This document shows positions 51,309 through 60,350 of a stretch of DNA of 64,000 nt, piece after piece. Positions within the stretch are counted from its first letter, which is position 1. Every line of letters begins with the position of its first letter. The notes beneath the pieces were generated by a model. It saw only the letters and a list, made by a program, of their open reading frames with translations. It had not been told where the DNA came from and did not search any database. The translations under genes and the position numbers were made by a program. The DNA is from Clostridium frigidicarnis (GTDB lineage Bacteria; Bacillota; Clostridia; Clostridiales; Clostridiaceae): NCBI RefSeq assembly GCF_900111985.1, contig NZ_FOKI01000019.1, positions 1 to 64,000 on the forward strand, given 5' to 3'.

Positions 51309-52382
51309 TTGAACCAGTATAAGATTATGATGACTGGGGGCGGATCAGCAGGTCATGTTACTCCAAACCTAGCATTAATACCTAGATTAAAATCATCAGG
51401 ATATGAGGTTAAATACATAGGAAGTAAGGATGGAATAGAAAAAGAAATAGTAGAAAAAGAAGAAATACCTTATTATGGAATATCCAGTGGTAAACTTAGA
51501 AGATATTTTGATGTGAAAAACTTTACTGATCCATTTAAAGTAATAAAAGGACTTGGAGATGCTTATAAGATTTTAAAAAAAGAAAAGCCAAATATAGTAT
51601 TTTCTAAAGGTGGATTTGTTACAGTGCCAGTAGTTTTTGCTGCATATTTAAATAAAATTCCTGTAGTATGCCATGAGTCAGATATAACACCAGGTCTTGC
51701 AAATAAGTTAAGTACACCATTTGCTACAAAGCTTTGTGTTACTTTTCCAGAGTCATTAAGTGTCATAAAAGAAAATAAAGGGGTTTTGACTGGAACACCT
51801 ATAAGAGAAGAATTGTTTTTTGGAAATAGAGATAAGGGGCTTCAGATATGTAAGCTTAATAAAGATAAACCAGTTATATTTATAATGGGAGGTAGTCTTG
51901 GTTCTAAATTTATAAACGACACTGTAAGAGAGAGCCTAGATAACATTTTAGAGAGTTTCTATGTTGTCCACATATGTGGTAAGGGTCATATTGATGAGCA
52001 ATTAAAAAATAAAAAAGGATATGTTCAATTTGAATATATAACTAATGATCTAACACATGTTATGAATGCAGCGGATATTGTTGTATCTAGAGCAGGGGCA
52101 AATTCTATATATGAATTTTTAGCACTAAAAAAACCAAATCTTTTAATACCTCTATCAAGAAAGTCAAGTAGAGGAGATCAAATTTTAAATGCTAGATCAT
52201 TTGAAAAAAGTGGGTATAGCATGGTAATAGAAGAAGAAGATTTAAACAAAGATATATTTAAAAGTAAAGTAAATGAATTATATGAAAATAGAAAAAAATA
52301 TATAGATGCTATGGAAAAAAGTCCAATAAAAAATGGACTTGATAGAATAATAGAAGTTATATCTAATAGTACAAAAAAATAA
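51309..52382 (+). CDS. murG: UDP-N-acetylglucosamine:lipid I transferase MurG
   Basis: A 357-residue peripheral membrane glycosyltransferase adding GlcNAc to lipid I to make lipid II for peptidoglycan. Signatures are [17 protein letters not shown] (G-loop, residues about 6-22), [15 protein letters not shown] (about 90), [14 protein letters not shown] (about 115), [13 protein letters not shown] (about 190) and [23 protein letters not shown]. The start is TTG at 51309, 8 nt after AAAGGAG; the upstream TTG at 51285 precedes that site and is unlikely. It is not in a dcw cluster but alone, preceded by a repeat. Confidence 0.95.
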   Translation: MNQYKIMMTGGGSAGHVTPNLALIPRLKSSGYEVKYIGSKDGIEKEIVEKEEIPYYGISSGKLRRYFDVKNFTDPFKVIKGLGDAYKILKKEKPNIVFSKGGFVTVPVVFAAYLNKIPVVCHESDITPGLANKLSTPFATKLCVTFPESLSVIKENKGVLTGTPIREELFFGNRDKGLQICKLNKDKPVIFIMGGSLGSKFINDTVRESLDNILESFYVVHICGKGHIDEQLKNKKGYVQFEYITNDLTHVMNAADIVVSRAGANSIYEFLALKKPNLLIPLSRKSSRGDQILNARSFEKSGYSMVIEEEDLNKDIFKSKVNELYENRKKYIDAMEKSPIKNGLDRIIEVISNSTKK

Positions 52383-52443
52383 ATCCACAATGTGAGTTGA
52401 TATATAGATTTTAGCACATACTATAATTCAGTTGGTGTTCTTT

Positions 52444-52480
52444 CTATCATCTGAATGTTAGATGAGTTAACAGATGGTAG
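52444..52480 (+). other. Hairpin between murG and beta-CASP gene
   Basis: CTATCATCTG (52444-52453) and CAGATGGTAG (52471-52480) pair over 10 positions with one G-U. There is no T-run. It lies 45 bp before the next ATG and could be a leader structure. Confidence 0.35.
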
Positions 52481-52525
52481 TCATGGGATAAAAACAAATT
52501 ATCAGCTCTGTAGGAGGATGAAGAT

Positions 52526-53905
52526 ATGCTATTAGAATTTTATGGAGGAGCTGGTTGTGTAACCGGCTCCTGTCATATTTTAAAGGTAAATAATACTAAT
52601 ATATTATTAGATTGTGGAATGTTTCAAGGTAAGGATGGACATAAAGGAGAAAATTTTAATTTTCCATTTGAACCTAGAAAAATAGACTATGTCATATTAT
52701 CACATGGACATATAGACCATAGTGGGAGAATTCCGTATTTGTACAAAATGGGATTTGAAGGAAAAGTTGTTGCAACAAATGCAACTAAAGAGTTGTGTGA
52801 AGTAATGCTTAAGGATTCAGGGAATATACAGGAAATGGAATGTGAACACAAAAACAAGTATAGAAGGGAAAAAGGAGAAGAAGAATTAGAACCCTTATAC
52901 ACATTGAAAGATGCAGAAAATTCAATGAAGTTATTTTATGGATATGATTACAATAAAGAAATACAATTAAATAAAAGTATAAAAATAAAATTTAGAGATG
53001 CAGGTCATTTGCTGGGATCCGCAATAACAGAACTATTTATAAATGATAATGGAGAAGAAAAGAAGATTGTATATAGTGGAGATTTAGGGAATAAATCAAG
53101 ACCTATAATAAAGGATCCATCAACAGTATACAATGGGGATTATGTAATAATGGAAAGCACATATGGGGATGAGAACCATAAAGAAGGCAATTACTTTGTA
53201 GAATTAATAGAAATAATAAAAGAAACTATTAATAAAAAAGGAAATGTTATAATACCATGCTTTTCAATAGGAAGGACTCAGGAAATATTATATATATTAA
53301 ATGGTTATGTTGAAAAAGGCGAAATAAAGTGTAAGGTCTTTGTTGATAGTCCTTTAGCAAAAGAAGCTACAGAGGTTTTTAAAAATAATGAATTTGTATT
53401 TGATGAAGAAGCAAAGAAACTTTTAAATCTAGGAGATGACCCACTTGACTTCAAAAACTTAAGTTTTACAAAAAATGTGGAGGATTCAAAATGTATTAAT
53501 TCACATAAGGATTCATGCATAATAATATCTTCTAGTGGTATGTGTGATGCAGGACGTATAAAATATCATATTTTAAATAATATAGAAGATGAAAAAAATT
53601 CTATAATCTTTGTAGGATATCAATGTAATGGTACATTAGGAAGAAAGATACTTAATAAAGATAAAGAGGTAAAAATTCTTGGGAAGATCAAGAGTGTTAA
53701 TGCAAAAGTATATAATATCAATGGACTCTCAGGTCATGCAGATAAAAAAGGAATTTTGTCATGGATTGATGGATTTGAGGGAAATCCTAAAAAAATTATT
53801 TTAGTCCACGGAGAAGACAAAGTAAGAGAGAAATTAGCTCAAACACTGGAAAATAAGGGTTATAATGTTATTAAACCGTTCCCAGGTGATAAAATTACAT
53901 TATGA
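52526..53905 (+). CDS. Metallo-beta-lactamase/beta-CASP nuclease
   Basis: A 459-residue protein with the beta-CASP architecture of RNA-processing nucleases. Residues 1-200 are the metallo-beta-lactamase core: GAGCVTGSCHIL, ILLDCGMFQG, LSHGHIDHSGRIPYLYKMG (HxHxDH, about 60) and GDLGNKSRPI. The beta-CASP insert is followed by IISSSGMCDAGRIKYHI (about 333) and the C-terminal RNA-specificity motif LSGHADKKGILSWI (about 403). It resembles bacterial YSH1-like proteins rather than RNase J, so RNA cleavage is probable but the targets are unknown. GTAGGAGG precedes the ATG. It is followed by a 524-bp gap. Confidence 0.88.
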   Translation: MLLEFYGGAGCVTGSCHILKVNNTNILLDCGMFQGKDGHKGENFNFPFEPRKIDYVILSHGHIDHSGRIPYLYKMGFEGKVVATNATKELCEVMLKDSGNIQEMECEHKNKYRREKGEEELEPLYTLKDAENSMKLFYGYDYNKEIQLNKSIKIKFRDAGHLLGSAITELFINDNGEEKKIVYSGDLGNKSRPIIKDPSTVYNGDYVIMESTYGDENHKEGNYFVELIEIIKETINKKGNVIIPCFSIGRTQEILYILNGYVEKGEIKCKVFVDSPLAKEATEVFKNNEFVFDEEAKKLLNLGDDPLDFKNLSFTKNVEDSKCINSHKDSCIIISSSGMCDAGRIKYHILNNIEDEKNSIIFVGYQCNGTLGRKILNKDKEVKILGKIKSVNAKVYNINGLSGHADKKGILSWIDGFEGNPKKIILVHGEDKVREKLAQTLENKGYNVIKPFPGDKITL

Positions 53906-54429
53906 AAAAGAGCGAAAAGGTGCATAAAAGAGATAAATAAGGAGGACAATACATATTTATAAAATATACTGCTATATGCAAATTGAAAAAAGTTAGATAG
54001 TAGTATATAATTGGAATTAAATCATAAAGTAGATAAAAATTACTGCATAATATAATATAATGTAACTAAGTAATTAATATTTGCTTGTGATAACATTAGT
54101 TTTAATAATGTTATAAAAATTTTCACTTATAAATAACATATTATATAGTTAATAAATATAATACTGAATTTTTATCAAAATACAAAGGTATATTATTAAA
54201 TTTTTCTAAAGTTAGAAAAATGAAATAATATTTAGTAATTAAAATTCAAAAATTCATATGTTATTATATGTGTGAGGGTTAATAAATTACTTATGACATA
54301 CTAAAGCTTTGATAACCTATATTTTAAGTGGTTAAAGTTTTAGCAATGGGTATAAAATACATAAAATGCCTTGCGGTCAAAGTATTTAATCTTAATAAAT
54401 TTTAAGAATCGAAAGAGAGGTCAGTAGTA
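53906..54429. other. Upstream region of the PFOR gene
   Basis: 524 bp of very AT-rich DNA without an ORF or repeat copy. It contains the inverted repeat ATAACATTA-GTTTTAA-TAATGTTAT at 54090-54114, which could be an operator, and a GGTATAAAAT box near 54350. The Rex consensus TTGTTAANNNNTTAACAA was not seen. Confidence 0.4.
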
Positions 54430-57400
54430 ATGAGAAAAATGAAAACTATGGATGGTAATACTGCAGCAGCTCACGTATCTTATGCATTTACAGAAGTTAC
54501 TGCAATATATCCAATTACACCATCATCACCAATGGCAGAACATGTAGATGAATGGGTAGCACAAGGAAGAAAGAACATATTCGGACAGCCTGTAAGAGTT
54601 ATGGAAATGCAATCAGAGGCAGGAGCAGCTGGTGCAGTTCATGGTTCATTACAAGCTGGAGCTTTAACAACTACTTATACAGCTTCACAAGGTTTATTAT
54701 TAATGATACCAAATATGTATAAAATTGCTGGTGAAATGTTACCATGCGTATTCCATGTATCAGCTAGAGCATTAGCTACATCTTCTCTAAATATATTTGG
54801 AGATCACCAAGACGTTATGGCAGCAAGACAAACTGGTTTTGCAATGCTTGCAGAAGGATCAGTTCAAGAAGTTATGGATTTATCAGCAGTAGCTCATTTA
54901 ACTGCTATTAAATCAAGAATTCCATTCTGTAATTTCTTTGATGGATTCAGAACTTCTCATGAAATTCAAAAAATTGAAGTTTTAGAGTATGATGAATTAG
55001 CAAAATTAACTGATTGGGATTCAATTAAAGCTTTCAGACAAAGAGCTTTAAATCCAGATCATCCTGTAACAAGAGGAACTGCTCAAAATGCAGATATATA
55101 TTTCCAAGAAAGAGAATCAGTTAATAGGTTCTATGATGAGCTTCCAGAAACAGTTGAAAGCTACATGGCTGAAATCACTAAGTTAACTGGTAGAGAATAT
55201 CACTGTTTCGATTACTATGGTGCACCAGATGCAGATAGAGTAATCATAGCTATGGGTTCAGCTACTGACGTATGTGAAGAAACTATAGATTACTTAAATG
55301 CTAACGGACAAAAAGTTGGTGTTGTTAAAGTAAGATTATTCAGACCATTCTCAAATGAAAGATTATTAGCTGCTATTCCAAAGACAGCTAAGAAAATTGC
55401 TGTTTTAGATAGAACTAAAGAACCAGGTTCTGCTGGAGAACCATTATACTTAGATGTAAGAAATGCTTTCTTCGGAAAAGAAAATGCACCACTTGTTATT
55501 GGTGGTAGATTTGGTTTAGGATCAAAAGATCCAAATCCAGGACATATTGCTGCGGTTTATGCAAACTTAGCACAAGATGCACCAAAGAACGGATTTACAT
55601 TAGGAATTAATGATGACGTTACAAATACTTCATTAGAAGTTACTGAAGATATAGATGCTACTCCAGAAGGAACTACAGCTTGTAAGTTCTGGGGATTAGG
55701 ATCAGATGGTACTGTTGGAGCAAACAAGAGCGCAATCAAGATTATAGGAGACCATACAAACATGTATGCTCAAGGATACTTCTTCTATGATTCAAAGAAA
55801 TCAGGTGGTATAACAGTATCTCACTTAAGATTTGGTAAGAAAGCAATTAAGTCACCATACTTAATAAACAAAGCAGATTTCGTTTCTTGCTCTAACCAAT
55901 CTTACGTTCATAAGTATAATGTACTTGATGGATTAAAACCAGGTGCTACTTTCTTATTAAATACTATCTGGACTCCAGAAGAGTTAGAAGAAAAATTACC
56001 AGCTGACTATAAGAGATTTTTAGCTAACAATAATATTAAGTTCTATACTTTAAATGCTGTAGCTATAGCTCAAGAAATCGGTCTTGGTGGAAGAATCAAC
56101 ATGATAATGCAATCAGCTTTCTTCAAGTTAGCTAAAATTATCCCAGTTGAAGATGCTATTAACTACTTAAAACAAGCAGTTGTAACTTCTTATGGTAAGA
56201 AGGGTGAAAAAGTTGTTAACATGAACAACGCAGCTATAGATAAGGGCGTTGAATCTATTGTTGAAATTAAGATCCCAGAAGCTTGGAAGACAGCAGAAGA
56301 TGCTAAAGTAGCTGATACTAAGAAAAAATCAGATTTTGTTAAGAATATAGTTATCCCAATGAACAGACAAGAAGGAGATGCTCTTCCAGTTTCAACATTT
56401 GTAGGAATGGAAGATGGTACATTTGAAGCAGGTACTGCAGCTTTCGAAAAGAGAGGAATAGCTGTAAATGTTCCAGAATGGCAACCAGATAAATGTATTC
56501 AATGTAACCAATGTTCATACGTTTGTCCTCATGCAACTATAAGACCATTCCTATTGAATGAAGCAGAGAAAAACAATGCTCCAGAAGGAATGAAGATAGT
56601 GGCAGCTAAAGGAATAAAATCAGAAGAACCAGTATTCTTCACAATGGGAATAGCTCCTTTAGATTGTACAGGCTGCGGAAACTGTGCTCAGGTCTGTCCA
56701 GCACCAGAAAAAGCATTAATAATGAAACCTCAAGAAACTCAACATTGTGAGATTGCAAACTGGGATTATGCAATAGAAGAAGTTTCAGCAAAAGCTAATC
56801 CAATGAACAAGAACACAGTTAAGGGTAGCCAATTTGAGCAACCATTACTTGAGTTCTCAGGAGCTTGTGCAGGTTGTGGAGAAACTCCATATGCTAGACT
56901 TATAACTCAATTATTCGGAGATAGAATGATGATCGCTAATGCAACAGGATGTTCATCAATCTGGGGTGGATCAGCACCTTCAACTCCATATACAACTAAC
57001 AAACAAGGACACGGTCCAGCTTGGGCTAACTCATTATTTGAAGATAATGCTGAATATGGATTAGGTATGTTCTTAGGTGTTAAATCTATGAGACAAAGAA
57101 TAGCTCATAAAGCTGAAGAAGCTATAAAAGCTGGAGATTCTGCAAGTGCAGAATTACAAGATTGGTTAGACAATGTTGATGAAAGTGCTAGCACTAGAGA
57201 AAGAGCTGCTAAATTAGTAGAAGCTTTAGAAAAATCAGGTAGCGATATAGCTAAATCTATCTTAGAAGATAAAGAATACTTTGTTAAGAGATCTCAATGG
57301 ATCTTCGGTGGAGACGGATGGGCATACGACATCGGATATGGTGGAGTTGACCACGTACTAGCATCTGGAGAAGACGTAAATATATTTGTATTTGATACAG

Positions 57401-57936
57401 AAGTTTACTCAAACACAGGTGGTCAATCTTCTAAATCTACACCAACATCTGCAATAGCTAAATTTGCAGCATCAGGTAAGAGAACTAAGAAGAAAGACTT
57501 AGGAATGATGGCTATGAGCTATGGTTATGTATATGTTGCTCAGATATCAATGGGAGCAGATAAGAACCAAACTCTTAAAGCTATAGCAGAAGCAGAAGCT
57601 TACCCAGGACCATCATTAATAATAGCTTATGCTCCATGTATAAACCATGGATTAAAAGTTGGAATGGGTAATACTCAATTAGAATCTAAGAAAGCTGTTG
57701 AGTGTGGATATTGGGGTCTTTACAGATTCAACCCACAATCAAAAGAGCAAGGAAAGAATCCATTTGTATTAGATTCTAAAGAGCCAACAGCATCATTTAG
57801 AGAATTCTTAATGGGCGAAGTAAGATATGCTTCACTTGCTAAGGCATTCCCAGATGTAGCAGAAGAATTATATGCTAAAACTGAGAAAGATGCTATGGAA
57901 AGATTACAAGGATACAAGAAATTAGCTCAACAATAA
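54430..57936 (+). CDS. nifJ: Pyruvate:ferredoxin (flavodoxin) oxidoreductase
   Basis: A 1168-residue homodimeric-type enzyme converting pyruvate and CoA to acetyl-CoA, CO2 and reduced ferredoxin, the main pyruvate branch of clostridial fermentation. The N-terminal domain has TAAAHVSYAFTEVTAIYPIT. Two [4Fe-4S] motifs are CIQCNQCSYVC (Cys689, 692, 695, 699) and CTGCGNCAQVC (Cys746, 749, 752, 756). The proximal-cluster Cys appears in CAGCGETPYARL and the thiamine site in FGGDGWAYDIGYGGVDHV. All domains of the long form are present. Codon choice favours C-ending codons (TTC, ATC, GAC) much more than neighbours, as expected for very high expression. A terminator follows. Confidence 0.97.
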   Translation: MRKMKTMDGNTAAAHVSYAFTEVTAIYPITPSSPMAEHVDEWVAQGRKNIFGQPVRVMEMQSEAGAAGAVHGSLQAGALTTTYTASQGLLLMIPNMYKIAGEMLPCVFHVSARALATSSLNIFGDHQDVMAARQTGFAMLAEGSVQEVMDLSAVAHLTAIKSRIPFCNFFDGFRTSHEIQKIEVLEYDELAKLTDWDSIKAFRQRALNPDHPVTRGTAQNADIYFQERESVNRFYDELPETVESYMAEITKLTGREYHCFDYYGAPDADRVIIAMGSATDVCEETIDYLNANGQKVGVVKVRLFRPFSNERLLAAIPKTAKKIAVLDRTKEPGSAGEPLYLDVRNAFFGKENAPLVIGGRFGLGSKDPNPGHIAAVYANLAQDAPKNGFTLGINDDVTNTSLEVTEDIDATPEGTTACKFWGLGSDGTVGANKSAIKIIGDHTNMYAQGYFFYDSKKSGGITVSHLRFGKKAIKSPYLINKADFVSCSNQSYVHKYNVLDGLKPGATFLLNTIWTPEELEEKLPADYKRFLANNNIKFYTLNAVAIAQEIGLGGRINMIMQSAFFKLAKIIPVEDAINYLKQAVVTSYGKKGEKVVNMNNAAIDKGVESIVEIKIPEAWKTAEDAKVADTKKKSDFVKNIVIPMNRQEGDALPVSTFVGMEDGTFEAGTAAFEKRGIAVNVPEWQPDKCIQCNQCSYVCPHATIRPFLLNEAEKNNAPEGMKIVAAKGIKSEEPVFFTMGIAPLDCTGCGNCAQVCPAPEKALIMKPQETQHCEIANWDYAIEEVSAKANPMNKNTVKGSQFEQPLLEFSGACAGCGETPYARLITQLFGDRMMIANATGCSSIWGGSAPSTPYTTNKQGHGPAWANSLFEDNAEYGLGMFLGVKSMRQRIAHKAEEAIKAGDSASAELQDWLDNVDESASTRERAAKLVEALEKSGSDIAKSILEDKEYFVKRSQWIFGGDGWAYDIGYGGVDHVLASGEDVNIFVFDTEVYSNTGGQSSKSTPTSAIAKFAASGKRTKKKDLGMMAMSYGYVYVAQISMGADKNQTLKAIAEAEAYPGPSLIIAYAPCINHGLKVGMGNTQLESKKAVECGYWGLYRFNPQSKEQGKNPFVLDSKEPTASFREFLMGEVRYASLAKAFPDVAEELYAKTEKDAMERLQGYKKLAQQ

Positions 57937-57944
57937 TATAAAAT

Positions 57945-57977
57945 AAAAAGCTAGCTGTTTTGGCTAGCTTTTTTTTA
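57945..57977 (+). terminator. Terminator after PFOR
   Basis: AAAAAGCTAGC-TGTTTTG-GCTAGCTTTTTTTT: an 11-bp stem and T-run 9 bp past the stop. Confidence 0.9.
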
Positions 57978-58165
57978 TACATAATTATATAATTATGTAT
58001 AGACTAAAATAATTCTTTGAAGTTAGAGACTTTTAAACAAATATTATAAAAAAGTCTTATGTTTTTAAATTATTCCTAAAAAAAGAAAAAAATATTATTT
58101 ATTTTCAATAAACATCTTTTAATATTCACGAAATAAGGGTAAAATTGAATGGTATATATAAAATA

Positions 58166-58209
58166 GGAAGGAGGAGGCTAGAAAGAAAGATTTTCTAGCT
58201 GAATGCGAT
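58166..58209 (+). promoter_or_regulatory. Shine-Dalgarno separated from the start codon by a hairpin
   Basis: GGAAGGAGGAGG ends at 58176, but the ATG is at 58210. Between them GCTAGAAA (58177-58184) and TTTCTAGC (58192-58199) form a perfect 8-bp stem with a 7-nt loop. No ATG, GTG or TTG in frame lies between. If folded, the effective spacing is about 10 nt. Confidence 0.55.
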
Positions 58210-58596
58210 ATGAATAAAGAGGACTTAAAGAATTGTGGATGCGGTTGTGGAGAAGAACATAGCTCTTGCGGATGCAATGAAGAAAAAAATTCATGTGGAT
58301 GTGGTTGTGGAGATCATAACGAAGAAAAAAGTTCATGTGGATGTGGTTGTGAAGAACATGAGCACGAAAGCTTTATAGTTGACTTAGAAGATGAAAATGG
58401 TAATATAATCCCATGTGAGGTTGTTGATGCTTTTGAATATAAAGAAACTGACTATGTTCTAGTTCAAAACCCAGAAGATGGATCTTATTATTTATTTAAA
58501 TCTCTAGGAGAAGAAGGCGAATTAGTAGTACCAGATGATGAAGAATTTGAAGAAGTATCTGCTTATTACGAAACAATGTTAGAGAACGAAGAATAA
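58210..58596 (+). CDS. DUF1292 protein with Cys-rich N-terminal repeat region
   Basis: A 128-residue acidic protein in two parts. Residues 1-52 contain repeated CGCGCG or CGCG units separated by EEHSS, NEEKNS, DHNEEKSS and EEHEHE spacers, with 15 cysteines and several histidines, an obvious candidate metal- or disulfide-binding region. Residues about 53-128 (FIVDLEDENGNIIPCEVVDAFEYKETDY start) match DUF1292, a small beta fold found in Firmicutes, function unknown. The DUF1292 part alone is common; I have not seen this long Cys tail in the usual family members. The ribosome binding site is 34 nt away across a hairpin. A terminator follows (58604-58644). Confidence 0.85.
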   Translation: MNKEDLKNCGCGCGEEHSSCGCNEEKNSCGCGCGDHNEEKSSCGCGCEEHEHESFIVDLEDENGNIIPCEVVDAFEYKETDYVLVQNPEDGSYYLFKSLGEEGELVVPDDEEFEEVSAYYETMLENEE

Positions 58597-58603
58597 TATT
58601 AAT

Positions 58604-58644
58604 AAAAGAGAGTTACTACTATACTATAGTGGTAGCTCTTTTTC
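58604..58644 (+). terminator. Terminator after DUF1292 gene
   Basis: AAAAGAGAGTTACTACTATA pairs with TATAGTGGTAGCTCTTTTT through G-U pairs. T5 follows. Confidence 0.75.
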
Positions 58645-58676
58645 TTCATATCTAGTAAAGTATAGAAATTTTAAAA

Positions 58677-58782
58677 ATTGACAACTTTAATTAGTGACAA
58701 GTTGCAAGAGTGAAAAGTTAAGGATCAAATCTCTAACTTGTCATTATAAACTTATCACTTAAAAGTGGTGGAGCCACTTTTT
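58677..58782. repeat. R2-family repeat, copy 7
   Basis: ATTGACAACTTTAATTAGTG, GACAAGTTGCAAGAG heptads, AAGTTAAGGATCAAATCT, the complementary arm AACTTGTCATTATAAACTTA and the end dyad AAAAGTGG-TGGAG-CCACTTTTT. It is a shortened copy that runs almost into the ribosome binding site of the HAD gene. Confidence 0.65.
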
Positions 58783-58799
58783 ATTTAGGAGGAATTAAT

Positions 58800-59441
58800 A
58801 TGGAAAAATTAGCAATATTTGATGTTGACTATACATTAACTAAAAGAGAAACTTTAAGGCAATTATTTTACTTCATAATTAAAAAGAAACCGCAAAACAT
58901 AATATATTTACCAAGAGCTATATTTTCAGGGCTATTTTTTGTTTTGGGAATATATGATGAAAAAAACACAAAAGAATCATTTTTAAAATTCATAGATGGT
59001 TTAGATGAAAAAGATATGAGAAACTTAGTTAAAGAATTTTATGAAGAAAAATTAAGTAAAATTTTGTATGAAGATGGTATAAATATGATTAGAAAGCTAA
59101 AAAAACAAGGCTGTAAAATTTATTTAATATCAGCATCACCAGAATTTTATTTGAATGAACTTTATGCAATTGAGGAAGTAGATAAAATAATAGGAAGCAA
59201 GTTTTTAGTTCAAGAGGGAAAACATAGGTCACAAATGCATGGAAATAATTGCAAAGGTGAAGAAAAAGTAAAAAGACTAAAAGAAGAACTTAAAAAAGAT
59301 AATATAGAAGTTGATTTTGAAAATTCATATATGTTTTCAGATTCGCTTTCAGATTTACCTTTATTAAATTTAGTAGGAAAACCATATCTTATAAATTATA
59401 AAAAAAATCATGATTCAATAGAAATTTTAAAATGGAAGTAG
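58800..59441 (+). CDS. HAD-IB family phosphatase (SerB-like)
   Basis: A 213-residue haloacid dehalogenase-type hydrolase. Motif I is FDVDYTLTKRE (Asp8 nucleophile, Asp10), motif II is LISASPEFYLNEL (about 108-120), motif III includes the Lys in KGEEKVKRLKEEL (about 160), and motif IV is MFSDSLSDLPLL (about 180). Subclass IB cap helices lie between motifs I and II. Phosphoserine or a small phosphorylated metabolite is a plausible substrate. AGGAGG lies 7 nt before the ATG. The next gene begins 10 bp later, an aminotransferase, so the two may share a pathway. Confidence 0.85.
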   Translation: MEKLAIFDVDYTLTKRETLRQLFYFIIKKKPQNIIYLPRAIFSGLFFVLGIYDEKNTKESFLKFIDGLDEKDMRNLVKEFYEEKLSKILYEDGINMIRKLKKQGCKIYLISASPEFYLNELYAIEEVDKIIGSKFLVQEGKHRSQMHGNNCKGEEKVKRLKEELKKDNIEVDFENSYMFSDSLSDLPLLNLVGKPYLINYKKNHDSIEILKWK

Positions 59442-59451
59442 GGATATTAAA

Positions 59452-60270
59452 ATGGAAAAAAATATTAACAAGTATTATGTGATTAATGGTAATGTTGAAA
59501 ATTCAAGGAATTTTTCTGAAGAAAAGGTAATAGGAAAAACAAATATTTATGAGGTTATTAGAATCATAGATGGTGTTCCACTATTTTTAGAGGCACATCT
59601 AAAGAGGATGAAAAAAACATTTGAACTTATGAATATAAGTGACAAATTAAATATAGACAGTATAAAAAACACAATAGATAAGCTTTTGATAAGCAATGAC
59701 AAAGCAATAGGGAATATAAAACTTATTTATGCTTTAGAAAAAAACACACTGAGTGCATATTATATAAAACATGTATATCCTAATGAAAAACTATATAGGG
59801 AAGGGGTAAAAACAATATTATTTTATGGCGAAAGAAAAAATCCTAATGCAAAAATTATAGATAATAATTTTAGAGAAAAAGTTAATAAGGATATAAAAGA
59901 AAATGAGGCTTATGAAGCTATTCTTGTTGATAATAAAGGGCAAATAACAGAAGGAAGTAGATCAAATATTTTTATGATTAAAGATGACTATGTTATAACC
60001 TCTCCAGTTGAATCAGTTCTTCAAGGGGTTACAAGAGGAGAAATTATAAGTGTATGTAATAAATTAAATATACAAGTAAAAGAAGAATATTTAAAAGATA
60101 GTGATTTGAAAAATATTGATGGATTATTTATATCGGGAACATCTCCAAAGGTACTCCCTATAAGTAAAATTAATGACTATGAATACAAATCAAATTCTAA
60201 TAATATAATTTTATCAATTATGAAAGCGTATAACTGTGAAGTTGAGGAATATACAAGGGATAGAAAGTAA
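59452..60270 (+). CDS. Class IV aminotransferase family protein (PabC/IlvE-like)
   Basis: A 272-residue PLP enzyme of fold type IV. Recognisable parts are NIYEVIRIIDGVPLFLEAHLKRM (about 32-54), the lysine region NNFREKVNKDIKEN (about 142-155), AYEAILVDNKGQITEGSRSNIF (about 157) and SVLQGVTRGEII (about 190), ending with the ISGTSPKVLPI motif. It could be aminodeoxychorismate lyase or a branched-chain/D-amino acid aminotransferase; the sequence does not decide. It follows the HAD phosphatase by 10 bp. A weak GTAGGG site precedes the ATG. Confidence 0.85.
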   Translation: MEKNINKYYVINGNVENSRNFSEEKVIGKTNIYEVIRIIDGVPLFLEAHLKRMKKTFELMNISDKLNIDSIKNTIDKLLISNDKAIGNIKLIYALEKNTLSAYYIKHVYPNEKLYREGVKTILFYGERKNPNAKIIDNNFREKVNKDIKENEAYEAILVDNKGQITEGSRSNIFMIKDDYVITSPVESVLQGVTRGEIISVCNKLNIQVKEEYLKDSDLKNIDGLFISGTSPKVLPISKINDYEYKSNSNNIILSIMKAYNCEVEEYTRDRK

Positions 60271-60350
60271 AAATGCTATAAGGTGAATGAATTTGTTAAA
60301 ATTTATGGTATAATTAATCTAAATATATATCGGAGTAAGGGGTGCATTCT

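Noticed and set aside
54090-54114. Rex operator upstream of PFOR
   Set aside because: The inverted repeat ATAACATTA...TAATGTTAT differs from the Rex consensus TTGTTAANNNNTTAACAA in sequence and spacing.
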